Shown piece after piece: positions 35,165-45,394 of a stretch of 64,000 nucleotides of DNA. The position numbers and the translations under genes were made by a program. This stretch comes from Acinetobacter sp. ANC 4169 (GTDB lineage: Bacteria; Pseudomonadota; Gammaproteobacteria; Pseudomonadales; Moraxellaceae): contig NZ_NEGE01000002.1 of assembly GCF_002135355.1 (NCBI RefSeq), forward strand, positions 1 to 64,000. Reading direction: 5' to 3'. The notes beneath the pieces were generated by a model. It did not search any database. It worked only from the letters and a program-made list of their open reading frames with translations, and had not been told where the DNA came from. Numbering within the stretch: the stretch's first letter is position 1; each line of letters begins with the position of its first letter.

Positions 35165-36049
35165 TTATCTGCCCATTAAAACTGCTTGCTGAATATCTGC
35201 CTGTTTACGCAAAAAATCCCAGACCAGTTTAATCCGGGGTTCATGTTGTAAATCAACTAAGGTTAGCATCCAGAAAGTGTGTGCAAAATTCACCTGCTCA
35301 CTGAGTACCTCTTCAAGTTCAGGTTTATCCTGGGCAATAAATCGCGGTAAAATCGCCAGTCCGGCACCCGCACTGACCGCAATTTGCTGGGCCAGAATAC
35401 TGTTACTGCGAAAACAGGCAGTCAATTGCAAGGGGAGACGTTCCAGCGAATACAACGCAGCGCTATAGACCAGATCATCAATATAATCGACAAAACGGTG
35501 CTGTGTTAAATCTTCTACCCGCTTAATTGGGGGATTTTGTTGTAAATACTTTTTACTGCCATACAGCTTTAAACAGTAATTCGAGAGACGGGTAATGATA
35601 TAGGGCCCAGATTTGGGCCGGTCAATCGCGATCACAATATCGGCTTCACGATGTGACAATTTAATGGTCTTAGGAACCGGAATTAAATCAATGGTTAAGG
35701 ATGGATAATGCTGAGAAAACTCGGCCAGTAACCGCGCTAAAAATGCAGTTCCAAAGCCTTCTGGCGCACCAATCCGGACCCGACCGTGTAAAGGGTCATG
35801 ACGTTTGTCAATCTGGATAAAGGACTGCTCCATCTGTTCCACACGTGGTACCAGTGCCAAGCCTTCCGATGTCAGTTCATAACCTGTCGCTTCGCGTTTA
35901 AACAGTTGAGTACCCAAGGTGTTTTCCAGAGCCTGAATCCTCCGTGCCACGGTACTGTGTTCCACCCCAATCAAGCGTGCTGCATTGGTGAGTGTTTTAG
36001 CACGTGCTAAAACCAAAAAGAAACGTAAATGATCCCAATCCACTTTCAT
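35165..36049 (-). CDS. LysR-family regulator of the valine operon (inferred)
   Basis: 294 residues: MKVDWDHLRFFLVLARAKTLTNAARLIGVEHSTVARRIQALENTLGTQLFKREA is the winged helix, with a GcvA/TrpI-like effector domain behind it. It is divergent from mmsA with 176 bases between starts, the usual arrangement for a LysR regulator and its target operon. The target is inferred from position. Confidence 0.88.
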   Translation of the reverse strand: MKVDWDHLRFFLVLARAKTLTNAARLIGVEHSTVARRIQALENTLGTQLFKREATGYELTSEGLALVPRVEQMEQSFIQIDKRHDPLHGRVRIGAPEGFGTAFLARLLAEFSQHYPSLTIDLIPVPKTIKLSHREADIVIAIDRPKSGPYIITRLSNYCLKLYGSKKYLQQNPPIKRVEDLTQHRFVDYIDDLVYSAALYSLERLPLQLTACFRSNSILAQQIAVSAGAGLAILPRFIAQDKPELEEVLSEQVNFAHTFWMLTLVDLQHEPRIKLVWDFLRKQADIQQAVLMGR

Positions 36050-36225
36050 TTTTTATTTAACATCCTGTTAAATGCCTGTGCAAATTTGCACAATCATCGT
36101 GCACCAATTTCTATTGGTGGTCAAAGTGTTCTTTGTTAGTCTGCAGAAACAGCGTAAAAATAATACGCCGAATAAAGCCAGTAAAGGCAGATACAACGAC
36201 AATAACAAACCAGCACGGAGCGACC

Positions 36226-37755
36226 ATGAACGCCATTCATCATCCACAGCAAAGTATCGGATTCACCACCGCAAAACTCCTCATTAATGGTGAATTTGTC
36301 GAATCAAAAACCAGTCATTGGCAAGATATTATCAATCCAGCCACTCAAGAAGTTTTGGGTCAGGTGCCTTTTGCCACTGCTGAAGAAGTCAATGCCGCGA
36401 TTGCTGCCGCACAAAATGCCTTTGCCAGCTGGCGCCAAACCCCGATTCAGGCCCGTATGCGGATTATGCTGAAGCTGCAGGATCTGATTCGTACGAATTT
36501 AAAAAGTATTGCCCAAGTACTAACGGCGGAACAGGGTAAAACCCTGGCCGATGCCGAAGGTGATATCCAACGCGGTCTGGAAGTGGTGGAACATGCCTGT
36601 TCGATCGGTTCACTACAAATGGGTGAGTATATTGAAGGGGTAGCACGCGGTGTCGATACCTATACCTTGCAGCAACCACTGGGTGTCTGTGCAGGGATTA
36701 CGCCGTTTAACTTCCCAGCGATGATTCCACTGTGGATGTTCCCGATGGCGATTGTCTGCGGCAATACTTTTGTCTTAAAACCTTCGGAACAGGATCCGTT
36801 GTCGACCATGATGCTGGTTGAACTGGCGATTCAGGCGGGTGTACCTGCAGGTGTACTGAATGTGGTGCATGGTGGTAAAGAAGTGGTTGATCTGCTGTGT
36901 ACCCATCGCGATATCAAAGCGATTTCTTTTGTGGGTTCGACCGCGGTCGGTACACATGTCTATAACCTGGCAGGCCAATATGGCAAGCGTGTGCAGTCGA
37001 TGATGGGGGCTAAAAACCATGTCGTGGTAATGCCGGATGCTAACAAGGAACAGACTTTAAATGCTCTAGTCGGTGCAGCTTTTGGTGCAGCGGGACAGCG
37101 TTGTATGGCACTTTCAGTGGCAGTGATGGTTGGTGAGACCAAGCACTGGGTCGATGAACTGGTCAATAAAACCAAAACTTTAAAGGTTAATGCAGGCCAT
37201 GAACCAAATACTGATGTTGGGCCAGTGATTTCGACCCGTGCCAAAGCGCGTGTCATAGACTTAATTAACAGTGGCATTGAACAAGGCGCTGAACTGCTGC
37301 TTGATGGCCGTGATGTACAAGTTCCGGGCTATGAAAAAGGCAATTTTGTCGGACCAACGATTTTTAATCAGATCACGACCGATATGCGCATTTATCAAGA
37401 AGAGGTATTTGGTCCAGTATTGGCGATCATACATGTTGATACTTTAGAACAAGCCATTCAGCTGATTAATGCCAATCCATTTGGAAATGGTGTGGGACTC
37501 TTTACCCAAAATGGCAATACGGCACGTACTTTCCAAAACCAGATTGATATCGGTCAGGTTGGCATTAACATTCCAATTCCTGTACCTGTGCCGTTCTTCA
37601 GCTTTACCGGTTCCCGTGGTTCAAAACTCGGCGATTTGGGTCCTTATGGCAAGCAGGCGGTGCAGTTCTATACCCAGACCAAAACCATTACCAGCCGCTG
37701 GTTTGAAGATAACCAGGAAACCACAGGTGTCAATACCACGATCAGTCTGCGTTAA
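36226..37755 (+). CDS. mmsA: Methylmalonate-semialdehyde dehydrogenase (CoA-acylating)
   Basis: 509 residues. It converts methylmalonate semialdehyde with CoA and NAD+ to propionyl-CoA and CO2, the last step of valine breakdown. The nucleophile is Cys293 (GQRCMALS), the NAD loop is FVGSTAVGTHVY, and the C-terminal FFSFTGSRGSKLGD is the usual MMSDH block. ATG at 36226 is chosen because GGAGCGACC precedes it and the upstream part of the frame looks non-coding. First gene of a seven-gene operon. Confidence 0.96.
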   Translation: MNAIHHPQQSIGFTTAKLLINGEFVESKTSHWQDIINPATQEVLGQVPFATAEEVNAAIAAAQNAFASWRQTPIQARMRIMLKLQDLIRTNLKSIAQVLTAEQGKTLADAEGDIQRGLEVVEHACSIGSLQMGEYIEGVARGVDTYTLQQPLGVCAGITPFNFPAMIPLWMFPMAIVCGNTFVLKPSEQDPLSTMMLVELAIQAGVPAGVLNVVHGGKEVVDLLCTHRDIKAISFVGSTAVGTHVYNLAGQYGKRVQSMMGAKNHVVVMPDANKEQTLNALVGAAFGAAGQRCMALSVAVMVGETKHWVDELVNKTKTLKVNAGHEPNTDVGPVISTRAKARVIDLINSGIEQGAELLLDGRDVQVPGYEKGNFVGPTIFNQITTDMRIYQEEVFGPVLAIIHVDTLEQAIQLINANPFGNGVGLFTQNGNTARTFQNQIDIGQVGINIPIPVPVPFFSFTGSRGSKLGDLGPYGKQAVQFYTQTKTITSRWFEDNQETTGVNTTISLR

Positions 37756-37766
37756 GGAGCATGAGC

Positions 37767-38657
37767 ATGAAGATTGCATTTATTGGTTTAGGCAACATGG
37801 GCGGCTCCATGGCCCAGAATCTGCTCAAGGCAGGCCATCAGGTTTTTGGTTATGACTTAAGTGCAGTGGCGTTGCAGCATTTTGCAGAAGCGGGCGGTGT
37901 AGTCTGCGACAGTCCACAGGCTGCTGCAAAGCAGGCGGAGATCGTGGTCAGCATGCTGCCTGCAGCCAAGCATGTCCGTGAAGTTTATCTCGGTGAACAC
38001 GGTATTCTGGAAGTGCTTCAAGCGGGCAGCTTATGTATCGACAGCAGTACCATTGACCCGCAAACCATTCAGGAAGTGGCCGCAGCAGCTCAGGCCAAGC
38101 AGATTCGCGTTTGTGATGCACCGGTATCCGGCGGCACTTTAGGTGCCAAAGATGGCACTTTAACCTTTATGGTCGGCGCAGATGTAGCGACCTTTGAGGC
38201 AGTCAGACCGGTCCTCAGCTGTATGGGCAAAAATCTGGTGCATTGTGGGGATGTGGGAACCGGACAGGTGGCAAAAATCTGTAATAACCTGATTCTCGGT
38301 ATTTCCATGACTGCCGTTGCAGAAGGGATGGCACTCGGGGCCAAACTGGGGATTGATCCACAGGCCTTGGCCGGGGTGATCAATAGCTCAACCGGACGTT
38401 GCTGGAGTTCTGAAATTTATAATCCATGGCCAGATATTTGTGAAAATGCGCCGTCATCGCGGGGTTATACCGATGGTTTTGCGGCACAGCTGATGCTCAA
38501 GGATTTGGGCCTGGCCGTGGATGCTGCGCAACAGGTGGATCAGCCGATTGTACTCGGCAGCATGGTACAAAAACTCTATCAACAACTGTGTCAGGAAGGC
38601 GATGCTCATCTGGACTTCTCCAGCATCATGCATCAATACACTACCCAACCTGCTTAA
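37767..38657 (+). CDS. mmsB: 3-hydroxyisobutyrate dehydrogenase
   Basis: 296 residues from MKIAFIGLGNMGGSMAQNL. The ATG at 37767 is preferred over 37761 because TAAGGAGC then has better spacing. The Rossmann motif is GLGNMG, the substrate region is DAPVSGGTLGAKDGTL, and the catalytic Lys lies in GTGQVAKICNNL. It oxidises 3-hydroxyisobutyrate to methylmalonate semialdehyde, feeding MmsA. The gene begins 11 bases after mmsA. Confidence 0.95.
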   Translation: MKIAFIGLGNMGGSMAQNLLKAGHQVFGYDLSAVALQHFAEAGGVVCDSPQAAAKQAEIVVSMLPAAKHVREVYLGEHGILEVLQAGSLCIDSSTIDPQTIQEVAAAAQAKQIRVCDAPVSGGTLGAKDGTLTFMVGADVATFEAVRPVLSCMGKNLVHCGDVGTGQVAKICNNLILGISMTAVAEGMALGAKLGIDPQALAGVINSSTGRCWSSEIYNPWPDICENAPSSRGYTDGFAAQLMLKDLGLAVDAAQQVDQPIVLGSMVQKLYQQLCQEGDAHLDFSSIMHQYTTQPA

Positions 38658-38672
38658 GAATTGAATCATCAT

Positions 38673-38696
38673 GATGGAGCAAGGATCTGCTCCATC
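38673..38696 (+). other. Intercistronic hairpin
   Basis: GATGGAGCA-AGGATC-TGCTCCATC, a perfect 9-bp stem in the mmsB-synthetase gap. No T-run follows on either strand. It probably protects or processes the operon mRNA rather than ending it. Confidence 0.7.
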
Positions 38697-38743
38697 AAAA
38701 ATACCCTGTCAGTAATAACTATAAATTCAGGCTGAGGTTTACT

Positions 38744-40393
38744 ATGCTAAATTATCAAAAAACGGCTCAAGATTTTGATTTAAATACGGTTACAAGTCAG
38801 TTTTTATCCGGGTCAGCGCAGGCGGTAAATGCCTGTTATGAATGTTGTGACCGCCATGCCGATTCCGATGCCATTGCCTTATACTGGTACGGCAAAGATG
38901 GCCGCAAAGAACAGTATAGCTTTCGCGAGCTGAAAAAATATTCCAGCCAGTTTGCCAACTTTTTAAAATCTCAGGGAATCCGCAAAGGCGACCGGGTCTC
39001 GGGATTATTGCCGCGTACCCCCGAGCTGATCATTACTATTTTAGCCATCTGGCGGATTGGGGCGGTATACCAGCCTTTATTTACCGCCTTTGGCCCCAAA
39101 GCCATCGAACATCGCATTCAACTTGCTCAAAGCAAACTGGTGGTGACCGATTTGGCCAATCGGGACAAATTATCCGAGATTAGTCACTGTCCAGCCATTG
39201 TGACGGTACATGCTGAAACCGAGGCAGAGCGCTATCCACACGATCTCAGTTTCTGGACGGTGTTGAACCGCCAGGCTGAAAACTGTGAACTGGAAATGCT
39301 CAGTATGGATGAGCCATTTTTACTGATGTTTACTTCAGGCACCACCGGCCCGGCCAAGCCCTTAAAAGTACCGCTAAAAGCACTGATTGCTTTTGCTGGC
39401 TATATGCAAAATACCATCGGCCTAAGCCCTGAAGATGCGTTCTGGAATATTGCCGATCCGGGCTGGGCTTATGGCTTGTACTACGGTATTACAGGACCCT
39501 TGCTGCTTGGGCATTCCACCTTGTTTTATGAAGGTGGTTTTAATGCGGAAAGCGTCTGCGACATTGTTAAGCAATATGGCATTACCAATCTGGCTGGTGC
39601 ACCGACCGCTTACCGCATGATGATGGCAGCCGATCCTGCTCAAATGGCAAAACTGCGCGGTAAATTACGTGTCGTCAGCAGTGCCGGTGAACCTTTAAAT
39701 CCGGAAGTGATCCGCTGGTTTAAAGAGGTGCTGGATGTGCCGATTTATGACCATTATGGCCAGACCGAAGTTGGCATGGTGGTGTGCAATCATCATGCGC
39801 TGGAACATCCGGTCCGTTCAGGTTCGGCAGGCTTTGCCAGCCCGGGTTACCGAATAGCCGTTGTCGATGAACAGGGTCATGAATTAGCGGCTGACGTCCC
39901 GGGCATCCTGGCAGTTGATATTAGCCAATCACCCATGATGTGGTTCTCTGGCTATGAAGAAAGCCGTAAATCTCCATTTGTCGGACATTATTACTTAACT
40001 GGGGATACCGCAGAAATTCATGCCGATGGCAGTATGAGCTTTGTAGGGCGTAGTGATGATGTCATTACAACGTCAGGCTATCGGGTCGGCCCATTTGATG
40101 TGGAAAGTGCCTTGCTGGAACATGATGCCGTGATTGAAGCGGCAGTCATTGGCGTGCCAGATCCTGAACGTACCGAAGTCATCAAAGCCTTTGTGATTCT
40201 GGCGAATAATTTTGCAGCTTCGACCCATCTGGAAGAAGAGCTGGGCCAATTTGTGAAAAAGCGTTTGTCTGCGCATGCCTATCCGCGCCTGATTGAATTT
40301 GTGACCGAATTGCCAAAAACCCCAAGCGGTAAAATTCAACGCTTTTTACTGCGCAATCAGGAAATCAACAAGCAGCAAGCGAAGACCGCATAA
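38744..40393 (+). CDS. AMP-binding acyl-CoA synthetase
   Basis: 549 residues of the adenylate-forming family. The ATP loop is FTSGTTGPAKPLKVP (near 197), YDHYGQTEVG is the adenine block, and GRSDDVITTSGYRVGPFDVES holds the hinge. The acyl-accepting Lys lies in TPSGKIQRF. It probably activates a short branched acid such as isobutyrate, or propionate, to the CoA ester that the next enzymes use. Acetate or another acid is possible. Confidence 0.88.
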   Translation: MLNYQKTAQDFDLNTVTSQFLSGSAQAVNACYECCDRHADSDAIALYWYGKDGRKEQYSFRELKKYSSQFANFLKSQGIRKGDRVSGLLPRTPELIITILAIWRIGAVYQPLFTAFGPKAIEHRIQLAQSKLVVTDLANRDKLSEISHCPAIVTVHAETEAERYPHDLSFWTVLNRQAENCELEMLSMDEPFLLMFTSGTTGPAKPLKVPLKALIAFAGYMQNTIGLSPEDAFWNIADPGWAYGLYYGITGPLLLGHSTLFYEGGFNAESVCDIVKQYGITNLAGAPTAYRMMMAADPAQMAKLRGKLRVVSSAGEPLNPEVIRWFKEVLDVPIYDHYGQTEVGMVVCNHHALEHPVRSGSAGFASPGYRIAVVDEQGHELAADVPGILAVDISQSPMMWFSGYEESRKSPFVGHYYLTGDTAEIHADGSMSFVGRSDDVITTSGYRVGPFDVESALLEHDAVIEAAVIGVPDPERTEVIKAFVILANNFAASTHLEEELGQFVKKRLSAHAYPRLIEFVTELPKTPSGKIQRFLLRNQEINKQQAKTA

Positions 40394-40452
40394 CCAGCCA
40401 AAGCCAACAGATTGAATAAGAAGATTAAATAAAGAGATTGAAGGAAGAATCG

Positions 40453-41580
40453 ATGCAATTAACGGAAGAGCAACAACTGATTCAGGATATGGCCAAAAGC
40501 TTCGCCCAGGAACAAATTAAACCCTTTGCCGGAGAGTGGGATCAAAAAGGCATATTTCCTAAACAGACTTTGTCCCAAATGGGTGAGCTGGGTTTTCTGG
40601 GCATGCTGATTCCAGAAGAATGGGGCGGTTCAGGTACAGGCACGCTGGCTTATGTACTAGCCCTCGAAGAAGTCGCTGCGGCTGATGGTGCAACATCCGC
40701 CATCATGAGCGTGCACAACTCGGTGGGTTGTGTGCCGATTCTCAAATTTGGTACGGAACAGCAAAAGCAGCAATTTTTAAAGCCTTTGGCTCAAGGTGAA
40801 ATGATCGGCGCCTTTGCCTTAACCGAACCGCATACCGGTTCGGATGCTGCTGCCATTAAAACCCGAGCGGTCAAGGACGGCGATCATTACATTATCAATG
40901 GCGCCAAACAGTTCATTACCTCAGGCCACAATGCCGGGATGATTATTGTCTTTGCCATGACTGATCCAGCTGCGGGCAAAAAAGGCATGAGTGCATTTTT
41001 AGTGCCGCGAGACACACCTGGCTATGAAGTGATTCGGGTGGAAGAAAAACTCGGCCTGCATGCTTCGGATACCTGTCAGATTGCCTTAACCGATGTCCGC
41101 ATTCATGAAAGTTTAAGACTCGGTGCCGAAGGCGAAGGTTTAAAAATTGCCTTGGCCAATCTGGAAGGCGGGCGGATCGGTATTGCCGCACAAGCCGTTG
41201 GTTTGGCGCGTGCCGCTTTAGAAGAAGCAACGGCCTATGCGCATGATCGGGTCGCCTTTGGCAAACCGATTTTTGAACAGCAGGCGATTTCCTTCCGACT
41301 GGCCAGTATGGCGACTGAAATTGAAGCGGCACGGCAACTGGTGCATTTTGCAGCACGCAAGAAAGAAGCCGGTGAAGCCTGTTTAACTGAAGCCTCCATG
41401 GCCAAGCTATTTGCTTCAGAAATGGCAGAACGCGTCTGCTCCAAAGCCTTACAAATTTTTGGTGGCTATGGTTATCTGAAAGATTTCCCGATTGAACGGA
41501 TTTATCGCGATGCCCGTATTTGTCAGATTTATGAAGGCACCAGCGATATTCAGCGCTTGGTGATTGCACGCAGCCTCTAA
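40453..41580 (+). CDS. Acyl-CoA dehydrogenase (isobutyryl-CoA type, inferred)
   Basis: 375 residues. FAD and substrate motifs: [31 protein letters not shown], and the C-terminal [14 protein letters not shown] with Glu as likely catalytic base. The start at 40453 has GAAGGAAGAATCG upstream; the frame is open 15 bases earlier at a TTG. Context (valine operon) points to isobutyryl-CoA to methacrylyl-CoA with electron transfer flavoprotein as acceptor. Confidence 0.9.
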   Translation: MQLTEEQQLIQDMAKSFAQEQIKPFAGEWDQKGIFPKQTLSQMGELGFLGMLIPEEWGGSGTGTLAYVLALEEVAAADGATSAIMSVHNSVGCVPILKFGTEQQKQQFLKPLAQGEMIGAFALTEPHTGSDAAAIKTRAVKDGDHYIINGAKQFITSGHNAGMIIVFAMTDPAAGKKGMSAFLVPRDTPGYEVIRVEEKLGLHASDTCQIALTDVRIHESLRLGAEGEGLKIALANLEGGRIGIAAQAVGLARAALEEATAYAHDRVAFGKPIFEQQAISFRLASMATEIEAARQLVHFAARKKEAGEACLTEASMAKLFASEMAERVCSKALQIFGGYGYLKDFPIERIYRDARICQIYEGTSDIQRLVIARSL

Positions 41581-41598
41581 TTTTAAAGGATTTATCTC

Positions 41599-42372
41599 AT
41601 GCAATGGCAAACGATTTTATTAGAACAACGTAATGGTGTCGGGCTGATTACTTTAAACCGTCCGCAGGCTTTAAATGCACTAAATAACCAGCTGATTGTT
41701 GAAGTCAATCAGGCACTGGATCAGCTAGAAAAAGATCCGGCAATTGGCTGTATTGTCATCACCGGTTCAGAAAAAGCCTTTGCTGCCGGTGCCGATATTA
41801 AAGAAATGGCAGATCTGAATTTTCCGCAAATTTATCTGGACGATTTTTTTAGTCTGGCCGATCGAATTGCGCAGCGTCGTAAACCTTTAATTGCCGCAGT
41901 GAGCGGCTATGCCTTGGGTGGTGGTTGCGAGCTGGCATTGATGTGCGACTTTATTTACTGTGCCGATAATGCAAAATTTGGTTTGCCTGAAGTGACCTTA
42001 GGCGTGTTGCCCGGTATTGGTGGTACCCAGCGTTTAACCTTGGCGATTGGTAAGGCCAAAGCCATGGAAATGTGCCTGACTGCGCGGCAGATGGGGGCAC
42101 AGGAAGCGGAGCAAAGTGGTTTGGTGGCTCGGGTATTTGCCAAGGAAGAATTGCTGGAACACACCCTGCAAGCTGCAGAAAAAATTGCTGAAAAGTCGCT
42201 TACTGCCGTGATGATGATTAAAGAATCAATTAATCGAGCCTTTGAAGTGAGTTTGGCTGAAGGCCTGCGCTTTGAACGCCGGGTGTTCCATTCCATTTTT
42301 GCCGGTCATGATCAAAAAGAAGGCATGCAGGCCTTTGTGGAAAAACGCCCAGCCAAATTTACCCATCAATAA
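41599..42372 (+). CDS. Enoyl-CoA hydratase
   Basis: 257 residues of the crotonase fold. AAGADIKEM forms the oxyanion region and [15 protein letters not shown] and [17 protein letters not shown] carry the two catalytic Glu positions. It probably adds water to methacrylyl-CoA to give 3-hydroxyisobutyryl-CoA. AAAGGATTTATCTC precedes the ATG, 18 bases after the dehydrogenase. Confidence 0.92.
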   Translation: MQWQTILLEQRNGVGLITLNRPQALNALNNQLIVEVNQALDQLEKDPAIGCIVITGSEKAFAAGADIKEMADLNFPQIYLDDFFSLADRIAQRRKPLIAAVSGYALGGGCELALMCDFIYCADNAKFGLPEVTLGVLPGIGGTQRLTLAIGKAKAMEMCLTARQMGAQEAEQSGLVARVFAKEELLEHTLQAAEKIAEKSLTAVMMIKESINRAFEVSLAEGLRFERRVFHSIFAGHDQKEGMQAFVEKRPAKFTHQ

Positions 42373-42397
42373 GAAATTCATAATAGGAACAAAAATA

Positions 42398-43465
42398 ATG
42401 AGTATTGAAAATAATTTAGCGATTCGGGTCGCAGGAGGTCTGGGCATTATCAGCCTGGACCGCACCAGCCATTTAAATGCCTTAACCTTGCCGATGATCC
42501 AAGGCATTCAGGCACAACTCGATCAGTGGCGCCATGATCCAGAAGTGCAAGCCATCTTGATCAATTCCAACAGTCCCAAGGCGTTCTGTGCCGGAGGCGA
42601 TATCCGCTATCTATATGACAGCTATCAGGCCGGCAATACCCAGTATCAGGATTTTTTTGCCACCGAATATAAGATGCTGGGCACACTGCGCAATTTTCCC
42701 AAACCCGTGATCGCGATGCTGGATGGTTATGTCCTGGGTGGCGGTTTTGGCCTGGCGCAGGCGTGTCATATTAAAGTGAGCAGTGAAAAATCACGTTTTG
42801 CCATGCCCGAAACCGCGATTGGTTTTTTCCCGGATGTGGGTGCAACGCATTTTCTGTCCAGACTGGATGAAGTCGGTGTCTATATGGCATTGACCGGTGA
42901 GCAGATCAGTAGCAGTGATGCGCTGTATCTGGATCTAGTGGATTATCATGTGCCGAGCGAAGGTTTTGCTGAACTGGAAGTGGCATTGATTGCTGCGCCG
43001 GTATTAAACCCGATTGAAATCCAAAAAATCATGAGTAGCTATATTACGCATCCGGTAGAAAGCGAGCTACAAAAATGTATAGAGCATATTAATCAGCATT
43101 TTGGCTATCCACACCTGGAGGAGATTGAACAGAGTCTTGCTCATGCAAATAATGCAATTGATCAGGACTGGGCCAATAAGATGTTGGCAATTTTGCAGCA
43201 TCGTCCGGTCATGGCCAAGCAAACCAGCCTGAAGTTACAGCAAGCCGGACAGAATTTATCGCTAGAAAAATGCATGCAGCTGGAACGCGACTTACAGGAC
43301 GTCTGGTTAGAGCAGGGCGACTTTATTGAAGGCGTTCGTGCGCTGATTATTGATAAAGACAAAAATCCGCAGTGGCGAACTGAGAATGCAAAATTTGAAC
43401 AAACCTTGCAACAGATCTGGCCGGTCTGGACTCAGCAACAGATAGATCCGCTTTGTTATAAATAA
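42398..43465 (+). CDS. 3-hydroxyisobutyryl-CoA hydrolase-like crotonase
   Basis: 355 residues from MSIENNLAIRVAGGLGIISLDR. ATG at 42398 (TAGGAAC upstream) is chosen; the open frame begins earlier but overlaps the hydratase gene. The longer crotonase form with FCAGGDIRYLYDS and MPETAIGFFPDVGATHFLSRL, and the C-terminal block LEQGDFIEGVRALIIDKDKNPQW, is typical of HIBCH. It releases 3-hydroxyisobutyrate for MmsB, which would complete the route. Confidence 0.9.
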   Translation: MSIENNLAIRVAGGLGIISLDRTSHLNALTLPMIQGIQAQLDQWRHDPEVQAILINSNSPKAFCAGGDIRYLYDSYQAGNTQYQDFFATEYKMLGTLRNFPKPVIAMLDGYVLGGGFGLAQACHIKVSSEKSRFAMPETAIGFFPDVGATHFLSRLDEVGVYMALTGEQISSSDALYLDLVDYHVPSEGFAELEVALIAAPVLNPIEIQKIMSSYITHPVESELQKCIEHINQHFGYPHLEEIEQSLAHANNAIDQDWANKMLAILQHRPVMAKQTSLKLQQAGQNLSLEKCMQLERDLQDVWLEQGDFIEGVRALIIDKDKNPQWRTENAKFEQTLQQIWPVWTQQQIDPLCYK

Positions 43466-43533
43466 TCGGAATTTATTTTAAATAACGAAGTGGGTCATGG
43501 ATGACTCTGCTCAAAAATATAAGAGGGATAGAT

Positions 43534-44886
43534 ATGAAACCCGAACAACAATCACAGTCTCAAGCTAAGAAGTCTTCACACCGTTTAGCGGGTGTATCCA
43601 GTATGGTCGGCACCACCATTGAATGGTACGATTTTTTTATTTACGGTGCGGCTGCCGCATTAATTTTCAATAAACTCTTCTTTCCTAACCTCGATCCCTT
43701 GATGGGAGTAATGGCTGCATTTGCCACTTATGCAGTAGGATTTATTGGTCGGCCTTTGGGCGGAATTGTGTTTGGTCATTTTGGAGACAAAATCGGCCGT
43801 AAAGCAATGTTATTGACGACTCTCATTATGATGGGTATTCCCACCGTTCTCATTGGTTTATTGCCAACTTATGAAAGTATTGGCTATTGGGCTACGGTTT
43901 GTCTTGTCATACTACGCTTTATACAAGGTATGGCCATGGGAGGAGAATGGGGCGGTGCCGTTTTAATGGCAGTTGAACATGCACCCGAAGGCGGTAAAGG
44001 ATTTTGGGGCAGTCTACCTCAGGCCAGTGCAGGTGGTGGGCTCATGCTTGCATCAATCGCGCTGGGATTAGTGTCTATGTTGCCAGAAGCCAGCCTATTT
44101 AGTTGGGGGTGGCGCATTCCATTCCTTGCCAGCATTGTACTTTTAGGGGTTGGCTGGTATATCCGGGTCAAAGTTCCTGAGTCCCCAGATTTTGAAAAAG
44201 TTAAAGACCAGGCACAAGAGATTAAAGTACCCGCTTTACAAGTTTTCAAGAATCATCCTCGCGAGCTTTTAACCATTATTTTTGCGCGTGCTGCTGAAAA
44301 TGCATGGTTCTATATTGCTTCAACCTTCGCACTCGCCTATACCACGACAAAACTGGGAATTCCTCGTCAAGACATCCTCTTCGCAACAATTTGCGGTGGT
44401 GGTTTGATTATGATTATGACGCCTTTATTTGGACATCTCTCCGATAAAGTGGGTCAAAGAAATATGTTTATGTTTGGTCTGGTAGTACTTGCACTTTATT
44501 GCTACCCATTTTTCAGTATGTTGGATACCAAAGATCCTGTATTAGTTTGGACTGCAATTGTACTGGCCATTGGTGTGGTTTTCCCACTGATGTATGCACC
44601 ACAATCCCAATTATTTGCTCGACAATTTCCGACCGAAATCCGATATAGCGGTATTTCAATTTCTGTGCAGTTTGCCGGAGTCATTGGTGGTGGTCTAGCT
44701 CCCCTAATTGCAACTAAGCTTTTAAGTGTGGGTGAGGGCAGCCCTCATTTGATTATTAATTATATTATGGGTATGGCGATCTTTGCGATCTTCTGTACAT
44801 TTTTTATGAAGAGTGACAAATTGAATCTTCAAGCATCTAAAATAATGGTAAAAAATCCAACAGAAACAGATTTATCCAGTCCTTAA
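43534..44886 (+). CDS. MHS-family (metabolite:H+) transporter
   Basis: 450 residues, 12 transmembrane helices. The start at 43534 has AGAGGGATAGAT before it. The signature region is TTIEWYDFFIYGAAAALIF, then FGHFGDKIGRKAML (loop 2-3), as in the shikimate/alpha-ketoglutarate/ProP group. It follows the catabolic genes on the same strand by 69 bases, so it probably imports a branched-chain acid or related substrate for them; the substrate is inferred. Confidence 0.9.
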   Translation: MKPEQQSQSQAKKSSHRLAGVSSMVGTTIEWYDFFIYGAAAALIFNKLFFPNLDPLMGVMAAFATYAVGFIGRPLGGIVFGHFGDKIGRKAMLLTTLIMMGIPTVLIGLLPTYESIGYWATVCLVILRFIQGMAMGGEWGGAVLMAVEHAPEGGKGFWGSLPQASAGGGLMLASIALGLVSMLPEASLFSWGWRIPFLASIVLLGVGWYIRVKVPESPDFEKVKDQAQEIKVPALQVFKNHPRELLTIIFARAAENAWFYIASTFALAYTTTKLGIPRQDILFATICGGGLIMIMTPLFGHLSDKVGQRNMFMFGLVVLALYCYPFFSMLDTKDPVLVWTAIVLAIGVVFPLMYAPQSQLFARQFPTEIRYSGISISVQFAGVIGGGLAPLIATKLLSVGEGSPHLIINYIMGMAIFAIFCTFFMKSDKLNLQASKIMVKNPTETDLSSP

Positions 44887-45394
44887 TATCCATAAATAGA
44901 ATTTAATCAATTAAATAAAAGAACAGTGAAATAAAGCATTATTTTTTGGTCTTGGAGAAAATCTTGCCAAGATCGAAAAATAACGATACAGATGATTTCA
45001 AGAGGTCTTGCACAAGGAAATACAGATGATTTCAATTGTTTAAAGATCAGCGCACGAAGCCAAGATATCTATGCTTCTTGATAAAGGGTACCAAGCTTTA
45101 AGCCTGAATTTGATTGCTGCAATTTACAACACGTAATTGATTAAAAAGTGATTTTTGCAAGAGGTTTAATAAAGTACCTTTTACATTTAAATTCAGTTCA
45201 GAAATATCATCTATTTAATAACCATTTTAGAGATCAAATCATATTTTAAGTTTTGGCTTTACCACTGAGCAGTGGAATATCATTTCTAGAATCAAAGATC
45301 ATTCAGGTTACATTAGAGCTAACAAAGTAGGCCATACATTAACATCTGATTCCTTATGATAGAGATCAAACGATAAGTCAAAGGCTAGAATCTT
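44887..45394. other. Intergenic after the valine operon
   Basis: About 500 bases without a complete gene. An imperfect hairpin CTTGG ... CCAAG near 44951-44973 may end the operon. The middle holds the possible IS remnant; the right part is the upstream region of a small gene. Confidence 0.45.
44986..45170. repeat. Possible IS remnant with a direct repeat
   Basis: ATACAGATGATTTCAA occurs at 44986-45001 and 45020-45035. Further right (about 45070-45140) a plus-strand frame reads DKGYQALSLNLIAAIYNT, resembling the end of an IS5-type transposase, followed by TTTTTGCAAGAGGTT, which is a rough inverted match to GAGGTCTTGCAC at 45002. Weak; a decayed element. Confidence 0.35.

Noticed and set aside
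36133..36225. Upstream extension of the mmsA frame
   Set aside because: The extra 31 residues do not fit the family, and a good ribosome site precedes ATG 36226.
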